This document shows positions 10,026 through 21,946 of a stretch of DNA of 64,000 bases, in pieces. Numbering within the stretch: the first letter of the stretch is position 1; each line of letters starts with the position of its first letter. A program made the position numbers and the translations under genes. This DNA comes from Odontesthes bonariensis. Lineage: Eukaryota > Chordata > Actinopteri > Atheriniformes > Atherinopsidae. Location of the stretch: contig NC_134526.1 of NCBI RefSeq assembly GCF_027942865.1, positions 4,859,784 to 4,923,783 on the forward strand. Reading direction: 5' to 3'. A model generated the notes under the pieces. It was given only the letters and a program-made list of their open reading frames with translations. It was not told the DNA's origin and did not search any database.

Positions 10026-13000
10026 TTAGGTCGAGATGGTGGCTTTCTTCTTGATCAACCTCCTCCCGGTCTGCCTGGGGACGGTGGCCGGAGCCGCACC
10101 GGGGGCGGGGCCGGCGTTGTTGGCCCCTTTGGCCTTGAGGTCGTCGATGAAAGTTTCTATGGCGGCGAACTTCTCGGTCAGGTCGCCCAGGTGAGCTTTG
10201 AGGGCGTTGAACTCCTTGTAGAGGTCGTCTAAAGCCTCAGACAGCGGCTGGATTCTGGAACCAGGAAGAAACAATTTCATGATATAAAGAGAAAGGCTGT
10301 GTTCGAAACCGCTTGCTACATACTGATCGATCAGACAGTATGCAGAGCGTTTACCCACAATGCATTTCGCTCCTGCCCGAGCCGAAATCAGCCGGCCTGA
10401 AGCTGATTTCTCTTAAGCTCTAAACTCTGTAAACTTTAGCAACATCTGAAACATTTTCAGGAGAGAAAGTAGTCGTTTAGATCCCCAACGTGTTGAAAAC
10501 CTGACAAAATACCGGCTGTTTAATATTTTGTTCCCACGAATTCGGCGCTACTAAAGCTAGCCGCAGTGAGCAACGCACTTCCGGTTATTTTCACAAAATA
10601 AAATACCTGTTGCCTTTTATCATAGGGAAAGCCATTACCATACAATTGGTGCTTTTGTTTTGAAAACAGGAAGTGAACCTACCCTCGTTGTAGCTAGCTT
10701 GAAACTGCCGTTTTGACAGGAAATGACGATCGGTGACGGCACGTTACGTTGCATCTTGGGTAGTTTGAGTATGAGTAGTAACCTCATGATGCATACTCAA
10801 CATTTCAGTGAATCTAGTATGCATCCGGGAAAAAAGTCAGTATGAGTAGTAGGAGAAGTATGCGGTTTCGAACACAGCCTATATCTAAATACCTGATCGA
10901 TGGTGCACTTTTAAAAAAGAATTGTCTTCAGTTGTTACGTCCTCTTCATCCTCTGAGGCTGAACAGCCTTCCTGTTTGTGCTGTTTAAAAGAGCTGTTTC
11001 AGGGTGACCCGTTTGGGATAATAAAATTTATTTATTAACTCCATAAATATTTCAGGGATTCAGTCTGTCTAAACATTGTATTTATATATTTATATATTTA
11101 AATTTACGAAGTCTTTCTTTGCATCTTGTTGAGATTTTAAACTGAGCTTTTTGATGTGAAAACAGATTTCTGGAGCATTTTTTTTGTGCTGGTTTGCATA
11201 ACTTTTTATATCTGTTATGATGCGTCACCACGGCAACAGGAGAGTTGTTAAGCTCTGGGAGCAGCTAGCTGAGCTTTCGAAAGCCCAAGAAATTCCTGGA
11301 ATAAGACCCCAAATCAAGATGAGCTGAAAGAGGAGACGTCTGGGATACAGAGCAGGAACAAAATGGAGGGAAAAGACAAGGAAGTTTAAACCGTTTCTTC
11401 AGACCTGCAGACCTGGCTGCAGGAACAGCTCTAACTATCTGTAACATTAGCATATCTTTAATAATAACTAATACTGCAGCAAAATGGATAGCATCCAAAA
11501 ATACAGTCAAAATAAACGTGTTAAAATTTTCACCTTTTACCACAATTTCAATTCTGCAAAAACTTAAATGAAAATATGATGAAATTATGTTTATTTCTAA
11601 CAAGATGTGAAAGCATCTCACTTTAATCAAGAAAATATTGGCAAGTCAAATATTCTTGTGATGTTGGCAGGTATTTAGCTTACTGTTTCGGTGAATATTA
11701 AAGTAAATACTTGAATATATTTGAGTTTAAATAAATTATTTACTTGAGTATTTACTGTAAGAGGGGTGAGGGGAAAGGAGAGGGACTGGGATTGGGTCTT
11801 AAACAGGAAAGAAAAGCCTCGGTTCTTATTTAAGCACCCAACCACAGTGAAGTCTTGTCCACAGGCCTCAGGAAGCAGCAGAGCTCCATATGGAAAACTA
11901 TTTGGATTTTTAAATTGCAGGTTGAGCTGCAGTTTCTTATGACGGCATTGGCCGCAGAGTGTACCCGAAAAACTCCTGATTTCTGCCACCGCAGGGATAA
12001 ACCAAATTCCTGTGGCGACTCCGAGCTCACGGTCTGTTTTATTTCACTCATGTGGACTCGTCTGCTCATTCAAAACACACAGGAGGACAAAGACGTCTGA
12101 CACACGGAAAGCTTGGACACTGAAGATGTTATCAAAGCAGCAGGAGACTACAGTGAAGACGCCAAAATATTCTCTTTCTACATGATTATGTCCTATTTAA
12201 TTGTTTTGATGTCTTTAGATTGGCTTCATGCTGCGTGAAATAGTAAAAATAACACAGAGTAACCTTTTAAATGAGAAAGTGTGTCCAAACTTTTAATCTC
12301 TGACAGTCCAGTGACGTCTAAACGCCTGTCCTTTAAGCCCCCCCCCCGATCCGTACCTGGCGTAGTCCGGCAGCAGAGACTGGTGGTCGTTCTGCAGAAG
12401 TCCTTTCATCTCGTTCAGGAGGTTGAACCTCCAGTTATCCAAAACCTCAGTCAGGTTGGCGACTCCACGCATGCTAACCCGCTCAGCTGTGAATAAACAA
12501 AAAAACGTGTTCACGTACGTTATTAACAGGTTATTAACAGGTTTAATGAAAGAAAGCTAAACAGGTAAAGCATCGACTTCTGCAGGACAATATTTGAACG
12601 TGAAAACAAGGAAGAAAAAAAAGGAGGAGGAAGTTTAAACAGTTTCTTCCCCTGATCATCATGAGAAATGTGAGATCCTTATGATGCGTCACCACGGCAA
12701 CAGGAAAGTTTTTAACCTGTCGGAGCAGCTAACTGAGCTTTCGAAAGCCTAAGTAATGCCTAAAATAAGACGTCTAGGATGGGGACGTCTAGGGACAAAG
12801 CTAGCTCACCGCGGTTCTACCAGCGCGAAAATGTTGCCCTTCAGCAGCAAAAAGATGGAAAGACGACGTAAAATGTCAGGTTTTGTTGCAGCTAAACGAC
12901 GGGAACAAAGAACTGGTGATTAGTGTTAGTTTGATGATGACGTCGCGATGATGTCACCACTAATCCATTTTAATTTGGTTGATTAGTCGACGTCTAAAAT

Positions 13001-15271
13001 CACTTAAAATGCTCATCCCTATTTCAAATTGGTCCATTCATACAAAACCATTTAAAAAAGATGTCCAGCTAAGGAAACCAACGACTATCTCAACAAATGT
13101 CATCCAAAGGAACTTTAAACATACATTCCAATTCAAGCCAATTACAATCCAATTCAGTATTGAGATCGTTTATACGTATATTTCGTATATTTTCGCACAC
13201 TAAACTGTCAATGAAGGAACAAGCAACAACTATAGAAAAAAATCGTGCTTCAGCAAGGCCGTAACTGCCTTCATGTTAGGTTATAACATTGGCATAATAT
13301 TAGGGGGCGGGGCTTCTGTGACTGTGAGAATCGTACAGTAATGGCCATCAAAAATCAAGCGTTCCCTTTAAGTTTTATGACACATTTCCAGCAGCATCAG
13401 TGGTCCACCACGCCACGACTGAAAGAGCGGCCGAACACCGACAGTTTTTTGATCTCAGCATCCAAGAGAGATTTCTGTCACAGTTTTTACGGAGTCAGGA
13501 TCCAAACACAGAACACCAGAAAGATTACAAACCAAAATTATAGGTTTTAGGGAGGGAGACAGACACATAGAAGGAAAACACCAAGTAAACACAAGGAGTG
13601 GAAATCAAAACAAGGGGAGAATAGGTCTGCACTAAACAAAGGGCGTGACTGGAAAGCCAAATACTGAGAGGAAGCAGATATACTGATGGAAGTAATGAAA
13701 TGCAGGGAAGCTAAATTTAATTGGGTCGGGCCAAATAGAATAATCAAATTACTCAGGAAACAGAAAACAAAAACCCTAAACTGTGATAAAATGAGCAAGA
13801 AAGCACAAAAAGAGCTGGTTTGTGCAGATATTACAACCTGAAATCAGTGAAAGTTGTTTGGAAAATACTAAAGAACTGAGATTTTTCATGTTCTGGCTCA
13901 TCCAACTTCATCTGTTTGGATACATCCATCTCATAGATACAGCTGGATCTCCCCTTTGTCCACAAATGTGTGAGAAAATGAGGACAAAGTGTTTAAAAAC
14001 AAGGGGCCTCATGCAAGAACATTTTCGTATTTTTATTCTAAATTTCTTTCATTTTTTTCGTAAGAAGGTCTCGTATGAACACGTCATGTCAGATTCAACA
14101 AACGCTCTTAACTTTGGAAAAAGTGTGTAAACGGCCTGCATAAATGTCCCCAAACTCTGAAACAACCACCACCCCGTGCTGCTGCACACCTGAAGACGTG
14201 TTTGCAGGAGGAATGGGACAAAATAACAGCTGGAACTCTTCATCACTTGGTGTCCTCACTGTCAGAACGTCTCTAAGTGTTGGGAGAAGGTGTGAGATGT
14301 AAAAATGGATGTTTGGTAACAGATGAAATGAAGCTGATGAGACAGAACATGAAATATTTTGGGGTCATACTCAGTGGGGTCACATGGCACTGAAAGGATC
14401 GGATTATTGGCTAAATTACAATCAGACTGAGTTATTAAGTGCATGTAGACACCTTAATCTGACTACTGGATCGGATCGGATTCAGACCCTGAGATAACTG
14501 GGTTGAAAGTCACTCTAAACCTGCTTGTAGACGCTGAAGCTCGTGGTGAATCAGACTTTGCGTTCTGCGCATGCTCCAGATGTTTTCCCGGGGTCGTGAC
14601 CCGGAAGTCAAAGGAGACGATATTCCTGTTGTTGTCGCCGTCAGAAAGAAACAAACAACGCGATGGAGAATGCTCCGTTGGGCATCGAGTTTGTGCAACA
14701 AGCAGCTCATCACAGACCAAATGTAGAGGGACGTAGCTTCATCTGGCTCTGCGTTCTCCATCTTTCTCCAATGCCTGAGTTTGTTGTTGTTGTTGGTGGT
14801 GAAGAGGTCAACAGGAAGTGGCTCTATTAGCAACAGTTGGAATGGGTACAGCGCCACCTATCATACCGGGGTATGACACGCTTTGTGCCTCTGATCCCAT
14901 TCATTCACCGCCATATATCCAAGGAGAATTACCCTTATAACTCATTCTTATTGTAATTTAGCCAATAATCCGATCCTTTCAGTGCCATGTAACTTTCAAA
15001 ATACAGGAAAAGCTTAGAATATGTTTCTTTCTGGGTTTAATTGTATTTATGAGTAGAGCTGTGAACAGATCCAACTGGACTGCTCATTATGGGACCTGAA
15101 CCGGACCGTTCAACCCAAAGTAAAGTAATCTGGGAGCTCACAGCCGTCCCTGTAGTTCCATTCGTCGGTGGTCGTGGTCGTGGCCTTCGATGACGGGCGT
15201 CGCCTCTGGGCGAGCACCGTTACCGTGGCGACGGCCAATAACAGCAGCAGCACGCTCAGTTTGGAAGCCAT
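10026..15271 (-). CDS. small secreted coiled-coil protein, 162 aa, unnamed
   Basis: Three exons join in frame: 15271-15142, 12486-12357 and 10254-10026 (phases 1 and 2). The donors are GTGAGC and GTACGG, and both acceptors end CAG. Residues 1-21 form a classic signal peptide (MASKLSVLLLLLAVATVTVLA, with cleavage likely after A21). A basic, Ser/Thr-rich stretch follows (22-35), then an N-glycosylation sequon N54-L-T. From I88 to about L126 hydrophobic residues keep strict 3-4 spacing (L91, L95, L98, F102, L105, L109, L112, F116, I119, I123, L126), so a coiled coil and oligomerisation are likely. The tail is Ala/Pro-rich, then basic (GRRLIKKK). There are no transmembrane segments and no cysteines. 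I do not recognise the family and assign no function. Gene structure is well supported; the name is open. Confidence 0.75.
10295..10879 (-). mobile_element. GGTTTCGAACACAG-ended MITE, copy A (no array)
   Basis: The terminal inverted repeat GGCTGTGTTCGAAACCGC bounds 585 bp of non-coding sequence in the last intron of the secreted-protein gene, 41 bp from the exon 3 acceptor. Relatives are at 16.0-17.1 kb and 38.3-39.0 kb. In this copy the site that has become a 7-bp satellite in the others holds only a single 'agtatgcag'-like unit. Confidence 0.7.
11215..11400. repeat. dispersed repeat pair, blocks in swapped order
   Basis: A block (ttatgatgcgtcaccacggc, about 11215-11310) followed by a second block (aaggaagtttaaac, about 11375-11400) recurs at 12605-12790 with the two blocks in the opposite order. 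Both copies are in introns of the secreted-protein gene. Confidence 0.5.
12605..12790. repeat. second copy of dispersed repeat, permuted
   Basis: It matches 11215-11400 as two blocks, but with the aagtttaaacagtttcttcc block first and the gatgcgtcaccacggcaaca block second. Either duplication with rearrangement or two fragments of a larger unseen element would explain it. Confidence 0.5.
14379..14993. mobile_element. DNA element with 44-bp terminal inverted repeats
   Basis: The arms 14379-14422 and 14950-14993 are inverted copies with a single difference (GT[C/T]ACATGGCACTGAAAG...). The interior is 527 bp with no recognised transposase. I could not see a clear target duplication, so the superfamily is open. 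It lies in intron 1 of the secreted-protein gene. Confidence 0.7.
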
Positions 15272-16000
15272 GATGAGACTCGCACCTGAAGGAAGAAAGA
15301 GACGAGAGTTCAGGTCAGTTCAGTCAGAAGACACCAACCTCCCAAAGAAACAACGTCGGTTTAATTCACAGCGCTGGACAGAAAGTGGCGTTCTACCACG
15401 TTAAAGTGTCTCACATTTATGTTTATAAATCATAAGTTCTATCAATTTAGTTTTCTTTGGGCAGTTAGAATATACTTTAGTTAGTTTGGAATCAAAATCT
15501 GTAATTCATTTTTATATTTGAAATTGTTTAGATTATTTTGGTAACTTTTAGACCCTCCCATTAATCAGCAGAGATGGGCACTCGAGTCTGCTTATCATTT
15601 ATCATTGATAAAGGAGAGTAAGAACTAGCTCACATTTGTTGGACTTTGGACAAAGAGTCCGAGCTCTGTTATGATTTCATGAGCTTCTTCACCAATACGA
15701 TTGTTTCTATCTATAATTGTATTGGAATGAATTGGATTATAAGTGGTCTGAATTGGACTGTATCTTTGAAGTGCCTTCAGATGACATTTATTGTGATTTG
15801 GCGCTTTATAACTCATCGGATTGACTTGGTTTAGTCCCTGTAACCACCATAAAACAGCGTGACACCAAGTGAAAGTTGGGGGGGGGGGTTGGTGTTTTTG
15901 TTTGTCAGATGTCCGGTGTGAAGACGGGAGGTTTTGGTAAAATTATTTTTTTTTACCACATTTTGAGCTTGTAAAATCAGATTAAGTTAGCTTTCGTTTT
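15272..16000. other. upstream flank of secreted-protein gene; retroposon tail
   Basis: 15272-15400 is the likely 5' UTR/promoter side of the minus-strand gene, with no strong TATA box. About 15700-15832 is a fish retroposon 3' tail (ggactgtatctttgaagtgc..., tttggcgctttataa). Confidence 0.45.
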
Positions 16001-16274
16001 ACGAGGGTAGGTTCACTTCCTGTTTTCAAAACAAAAGCATCAATTGTATGGAACAAAATTGTAAACAGCCGGTATTTTGTCAGGTTTTCAACACATTGGG
16101 GATCTAAACGACTACTTTCTCGCCTGAAAATGTTTCAAATGTTGCTAAAGTTTACAAAGTTTAGAGCTTAAGGGAAATCAGCTTCAGGCCGGCTGATTTC
16201 GGCTCGGACAGGAGCGAAATGCATTGTGGGTAAACGCTCTGCATACTGTCTGATCGAATGAGTATGCAGTATGT

Positions 16275-16305
<31 letters not shown>

Positions 16306-16513
16306 CTGTAGTATGTAGTATGCAGTATGTAGTATGCAGTATGCAGTATGTAGTATGTAGTATGCAGTATGCAGTATTCAGTATGTAGTATACAGTATGT
16401 AGTATGTAGTATGCAGTATTCAGTATGTAGTATGCAGTATGTAGTATGTAGTATGCAGTATGCAGTATGTAGTATGTAGTATGGAAGTATGCAGTATGTA
16501 GTATGTAGTATGT

Positions 16514-16547
<34 letters not shown>

Positions 16548-17131
16548 TGGTATGCGGTATGCAGTATGCTGTATGCAGTATGTAGTATGCAGTATGCAGT
16601 ATGTAGTATGTAGTATGCAGTATGCAGTATGCAGTATGTAGTATGCTGTATGCAGTATGCTGTATGCAGTATGTAGTATGTAGTATGCAGTATGCAGTAT
16701 GCAGTATGTAGTATGCAGTATGTAGTATGTAGTATGGAAGTATGCAGTATGTAGTATGTAGTATGGAAGTATGCAGTATGCAGTATGCAGTATGTAGTAT
16801 GGAAGTATGCAGTATGCAGTATGCAGTATGGAAGTATGCAGTATGTAGTATGGAAGTATGCAGTATGCAGTATGCAGTATGTAGTATGGAAGTATGCAGT
16901 ATGCAGTATGTAGTATGCAGTATGTAGTATGTAGTATGTAGTATGTAGTATGTAGTATGTAGTATGTAGTATGTAGTATGCAGTATGTAGTATGCAGTAT
17001 GCAGTATGTAGTATGTAGTATGTAGTATGTAGTATGTAGTATGCAGTATGTAGTATGCAGTATGTAGTATGTAGTATGTAGTATGCAGTATGTAGTATGT
17101 AGTATGTAGTATGCAGTTTCGAACACAGCCA
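16001..17131 (+). mobile_element. GGTTTCGAACACAG-ended MITE, copy C, satellite-expanded
   Basis: The 16001-16260 part matches 38560-38925 of the sister copy with an internal deletion, and the left terminus is missing. The right terminus (gcagtttcgaacacagcc) is intact at 17113-17131. Between them sits an 850-bp array of 7-bp units. Confidence 0.75.
16260..17113 (+). repeat. 7-bp satellite AGTATGC/AGTATGT, about 122 units
   Basis: Units AGTATGC and AGTATGT are mixed irregularly. About ten 'AGTATGGA' interruptions fall mostly between 16480 and 16900, in a sub-repeat of the type gtatggaagtatgcagtatg. Since 7 is not a multiple of 3, each reading frame cycles through all three phases of the repeat. 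The resulting long minus-strand frames (Tyr/Ile/Leu/His/Thr repeats) are artefacts. Confidence 0.95.
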
Positions 17132-17820
17132 TTGTTAATTTGTTTGTCCAACCTCAAATCAAAGGTCAAAGGTCACTCCCAGATTTCTGACGGTTGAACT
17201 AAGCTTTGAAGACGAGGCCAGCCGTCACATTAAGTTAATTCCTGCATTACAACAATCAAACTCCATATTCAAGCTCCTTCCTCTAAGTTATGTGCGTCTT
17301 GGCCTTGAAACATAAAATATCTCCGAGGTTTCACTCTGAAAAACTCGCTGCTTCAGGCCTGAAAAAGCTGAGAAACTCAAACTGTTTGTCTTCCCGATGC
17401 GTCGGAGGGTGGAACCGAGGCAGAAGCCCCGAGGCTGCAAACTATCTGTGAAGCCCGTCAGAGAGCCGCTGAACGAACCTGAACTGACTTGGAAAACTGG
17501 GAGGAGATGAGCAAAAACCTCCCCGACTTCATGTTTGTCCCACAAAAACACAGACGCTGGAGTAGACTATACAGCCGGCCACGTTGGACACACGTGTTTA
17601 AATAAACCTCACGTGTTTGAGACACCAACCTGGGATGATTAAGCTCTTTTTCCAAACTTCATGTGCAACAGTCTCACAGAGATATCGCTGATACGGTTCA
17701 GAACTTTTTCATTTTTAATGAATCTTGATTTAAATTCAGTTTCTTTGGGAAGCAGATTTGATTTGTGCAGCTCGTCCAAATGTCTAAAACCAGCTCGAAA
17801 ACACAAATCTGGTATTTCAA
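17132..17820. other. unique sequence, no gene seen
   Basis: No exon with splice support and no recognisable repeat. Confidence 0.4.
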
Positions 17821-17823
17821 AGC

Positions 17824-18324
17824 AATGTTTTTCAGGATGGAGTCCAGGTTAAAAACATTTCTGTTCTCATGTGTCTATGCATGAAATCTGCACGCTATCT
17901 TTGAACTTATCTGCTTGTTTTTAATCATTTAAATGATTTTATTTGTTTCTCTTTATATTCTTTTATGTATTTTTAATGCTTCTTCCACTCCCTGCTGCAA
18001 TGCTTTTATTTTATGGGAAGAACTTTTAATTGTTCTGTACATGTAATGTGCTACAAATAAATTTGATTATTATGTTATTTAAGGTTAATATTTCAGGTTA
18101 TTTTTCCTTTCCTTTCTTCGCCCTCCTGACCCAGTATGAACCTTCCAGACCCCTCACCTCATCTGGATCCGGTCTTCTATCAGTTCCCAGAGTCAGAACC
18201 AGACATGGAGGAGCTGCATTCAGCTTCTATGCTCCACATCTGGAACAAACTCCCAGAAAGCCTCAGATCAGCTGAAACACTCAGTGTGTTTAAGACACAC
18301 CTATTTTCAGCTGCGTTTGAATAA
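17824..18324 (+). pseudogene. L2-like LINE 3' fragments, frameshifted
   Basis: 17824-18075 matches the 3' end of the LINE copy at 55.4-55.6 kb (ccaggttaaaaacatttct..., aaataaatttgatt). 18130-18324 encodes, across two frames, the ORF2 C-terminal signature of L2-type elements (...APHLEQ / MLHIWNKLPESLRSAETLSV, then FKTHLF). No intact gene remains. Confidence 0.6.
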
Positions 18325-18326
18325 AG

Positions 18327-18742
18327 CACTGGAAAAAATCAGTCTTACCAAGTATATGTGTCTCATTTCTCATCAAAATATCTCATTACACTTAATATAA
18401 GACACAACTGCCTAACAAGTACTATTTCAGCCAGATATAGGGACTTGTTGGAAGACAATACATCTGGAATATCTTGTTAAATGAAAAAGTTTTAAAAACA
18501 ATTTGTTTTGAGTCGGATTTCATATTAAACAAGCTTTTTCTTTTTACATTTGAAGAGGTTTTTAAGCTAATTTCAAGATCACTTTTATCTCAAAAGTCCT
18601 AAATATCACATCTTATTTCAAGAAATCTTGACAAGCCGATTTTCACTAGTTCCATTGGCAGATTTTGTTGCTTATTTCAAGCAAAAACATCTTTTATTTG
18701 TTGTTTTTCTTACTTATTTTTGGAGGGGCATTTTTTCCAGTG
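18327..18742 (-). mobile_element. CACTGG-ended MITE, copy 2
   Basis: It is 416 bp in inverse orientation to copy 1, with CACTGGAAAAAAT ends and a 2-bp AG duplication (18325-18326, 18743-18744). Confidence 0.75.
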
Positions 18743-18744
18743 AG

Positions 18745-19796
18745 CTCCAAATCTGAAGCTTGAGTTTCAAAACTTTAAATCACATTTTAACTCCTGATTC
18801 TATCTATTGTTCTTATTTCTTTCTTTTTTGTTTAAAAGTTAAATCATGCTTTTTATTTCTACTGTTTTAATGTCTCTGTAAAGCACTTTGAATCGCCTTG
18901 TTGTTGAATTGTGCTGTACAAATAAACTTGCCTTGCCTTGAAAAAACACATTTTCTGCTCAACGTTCCCTCATAAGCAACAGAAAACCTGGCTCCATGAA
19001 ATAAGCATGGCCTCATGGCAGGAAGGCACATGCCAGAAGATCCCCAGAGCTTTTCCACATTCAGTCGGCAGATGTCTTATTTAAATTCACGCCCAACATT
19101 AACATTAAGAGTCTCATTCGGTTTCATCTCAAGCATGCAGGTATGGAGCACGAATGGACAATGTTCTCCAACAAATCAGCAACAATTAAACTCTGGTTAA
19201 TTGAGTTGGAATCAAAGCAAGTTTGAAAGGAATCCGAGCCAGAAAAACAAGCACCTCTGCCCTCTGAGAGCTTTCTGAAGCATCCACCTATGAAATATTT
19301 AAACCATCGATCAGTACCTGTTGTTCCGCAGCTCCTCTACTGCACAGCTTCTGGTTCACTCCGACACAAGTCAGCGACAGGCATGCAAAGAGGTGCAGAG
19401 AGAGCCGGAGGAGACGGACGAAAACAACACACACCCCTGCACGCAAAGCATGCACGCACATGCAAACTCACACACCAAAAAATGTACTCTCAGACTCTCC
19501 CACACGCTCCTACACACACTGAAACCACCCCGTCATTATGGAGGCCCGGTGGTCAGCAGCGTGGTTTGGGTCGGAGGCGAAGCTCCAGCACCTCGGCTCG
19601 TTTCACAAGTGTGTGTGTGGACGAAGTCACGGTGTCCAGCCTAAAAATATGAACCCATTAGTGGAGATTACCAGTCTGTGCTTGTGCTCTGCTGAGTGGG
19701 AAATAACAGAAAGAAGGAAAGAAGGAGCAAACTACGAGATGAAAGAACTACGGACCTTACTGAGAAGGATGTTTAAAACTTTATTTTGATTTATAT
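18745..19796. other. no gene seen; retroposon tail
   Basis: About 18855-18935 is a retroposon 3' tail (aaagcactttgaatcgcc..., ataaacttgccttgcc). The remaining sequence, including several overlapping frames at 19290-19790, has no recognisable domain or splice partners. Confidence 0.45.
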
Positions 19797-20436
19797 TAGG
19801 GCTGGGCAACGATTAAAATGTTTAATCTAATTAATCACATGATTTCCCTGATTAACCACGATTAATCACATTTGTACGCAGAATCCAAAAATGAATCCAA
19901 AAGTAAAGTGTATAGCTTTTAGCATTTAGTTTTATTTTAAATGTGCTGCCATATGAATGAAAGTGCCATAACATTTGTTGTGCAAACACACTTTTAACAT
20001 CAGCATCTTTCTGTAGTTTTTATGTAGAAGCCTCGCTCCACTGTCTGTTTCCTTGAATGACTTGCTGCTATCAGTTGTGTGTTTTGCCTTTAAGTGATAT
20101 TTTAGACTGGAACTACTACGCTGAGAAGACAATTCAACTTGGCAGAGTTTACAGATGACTTTGGTTCTGTCGACTCCGCCGTCTGGAAGAACTTTAAAAT
20201 GAAAATGGCCGAGTAAAAGTTCCGTACCCTTCTCCATGTTTGGTGGATCCGCCGATTACTTTCTTTTCCTGTTCCACAGCAGACAGCAGCAGACTTTTAC
20301 AAAATAAAAGCCTGTGAGCAACAGACTTTTACAAAATAAAATAAATAATAAAACCTGCGCTAATGCGCAATAAAATAAATAAATAAAATATTTATTGCTT
20401 TAACGCGATAATAACGAGTTAACTCGCCCAGCCCTA
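19797..20436 (-). mobile_element. non-autonomous hAT with BED-finger frame, copy 2
   Basis: The ends are TAGGGCTGGGCAAC and GCCCAGCCCTA. The flanks ATTTATAT and ATTTAAAT match at 7 of 8 bases as a target duplication. It is 640 bp with about two units of the 32-bp subterminal repeat. Confidence 0.8.
19932..20237 (-). CDS. 101-aa BED-type zinc-finger protein of hAT element
   Basis: It has the same length and sequence as the frame at 6888 except for a few residues: CKLC instead of CKHC (the metal ligands C29 and C32 are kept), and Asn in LHNKC. H48 and H53 are kept. No catalytic domain. Confidence 0.5.
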   Translation of the reverse strand: MEKGTELLLGHFHFKVLPDGGVDRTKVICKLCQVELSSQRSSSSLKYHLKAKHTTDSSKSFKETDSGARLLHKNYRKMLMLKVCLHNKCYGTFIHMAAHLK

Positions 20437-20452
20437 ATTTAAATCAAATTAA

Positions 20453-21013
20453 AGGCAGGGTAGGGGATCTTTTTCTGGAACATTTTTTTACATATTGCTT
20501 GAAATACTCTTCACACCCCCATTGCAACCAATTAATTAAAAGTTTTGACACAAATATGAAAAGTTTTAGTGGCCTCTAGAACGTACAATCTAGGAAAAAC
20601 AGTATCCAATCATACTGAACGGACCGTTAACAATGATTGGATTCTGATGCGTCTATCAAACTGCAATCTGCTCCTCCCTCCCCCTCCCCCTCCCTCCCCC
20701 TCCCCCTCCTTCCCCCTCCTTCCCCCTGTGCGCGTACCCTGCTCCGTGAACGAAGCTTGGCAGGAAGCTAAACTAGAGCCAGCTTGGCTAGCACCTAGCA
20801 TTATTAAACCTATAGTTAGCATATACTAAATACGGCAACGATCGATGCTTGCTGTCAGAACAGCGCTCGTGCACCTTCGTGCTCGTGCGCGTTCATGTAC
20901 TCTAGAGGCGTGCCTTCGGGGGGAAAGTGAAGAAAAGGGTTGGGACTTTTTACCGGTGTATTTTCAAAATGCAGCTTCGCTGGACTCAAAATCCAGGATC
21001 TCCTACCCTACCT
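20453..21013. mobile_element. TTAA-flanked MITE carrying a C-rich tract
   Basis: The ends AGGCAGGGTAGGGGATC and GGATCTCCTACCCTACCT are inverted repeats, flanked by TTAA at 20449-20452 and 21014-21017. The TTAA target points to the Kolobok or piggyBac groups. The interior has no transposase, but holds a run of CCCTCC-type units at about 20671-20726. Confidence 0.75.
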
Positions 21014-21017
21014 TTAA

Positions 21018-21680
21018 TTTAACTTTCATTAACAAATAAGAACAACATTTATCACAAAGCACCTCAATGATACAGAATCCAGTTCATTGTAATCCAATCA
21101 AATCAAATTCATTAAGTTTTCAAATAAGTCCAATTCATACGCAGTCCGTTAAAAAAAATCTGCTCAGCTGCTAAAGCTGCACGAGGCGACTGTGGGAAGA
21201 AAAAACAAAATGAATCCCCAACAACAACTTCAACTTTCTACATGTTTGTCAGCTGGTTTTATATTTTATTTTGTTATCTGTCTTATAACAATAATTAATA
21301 CTGCTACACTTTAGCTTTGGGGATCATTAAAGTATTATTTAATTGAATTGAATAAGGACTAGAGGTCCCAACAGGGTCAGAGATTATACAGAAAAACTCC
21401 TTGGTTAACAGAAACAAGCTGCAAAACAAAACCATCTACTAATCTGTAAAGGTCTGTAAAAGGGCTGCGCTAAAAACTGCCATGAAAGAACCACAAAGAG
21501 ATTCAAGAAAGTTACAGCAAGCCCCAAAATACCCAGAAAGACTTAAAAACTCACCAGTAAAAAAAAGTAACGGCTTGAAAAAAATCACACGTTGGTGAAA
21601 AATCAAAGACAAAACTACTGCAAAGATACACAAACTGGAAAATCCCCAATAAAGAGAAGCAACTTCACTACAAATAAGGA
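21018..21680. other. no gene seen; retroposon fragment
   Basis: About 21060-21235 resembles a retroposon fragment also seen near 57.1-57.3 kb (aattcatac, then gcacgaggcgactgtgggaa) in minus orientation. Nothing else is recognised. Confidence 0.4.

Positions 21681-21685
<5 letters not shown>

Positions 21686-21765
<80 letters not shown>
21686..21765. repeat. (AT)n microsatellite, about 80 bp
   Basis: Pure AT dinucleotide run about 360 bp upstream of the ift70 start codon, followed by imperfect AT palindromes to about 21790. Confidence 0.95.
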
Positions 21766-21770
<5 letters not shown>

Positions 21771-21946
21771 ATATATATAAAAAATATTATAAACAGAAGC
21801 CAAGATATAGGAATAAATGTAACCTTGAAAAGACTCATAATGATTAGAAAACATACACACAAGACTAGCGGGGGAAAAAGTATCACAGAAATAAAAAAAT
21901 AATAATAACTTTTTCAACTGGGTCACCAAGAATATTCTCTTCGATG

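Noticed and set aside
14510..14857. 115-codon minus-strand frame
   Set aside because: Lies inside the element with 44-bp inverted ends. No recognisable transposase or other domain.
16161..17169. Minus-strand open frames of 323 and 249 codons of Tyr-Ile-Leu-His-Thr repeats
   Set aside because: They are translations of the 7-bp AGTATGC/AGTATGT satellite. No start context, no splice partners and no domain.
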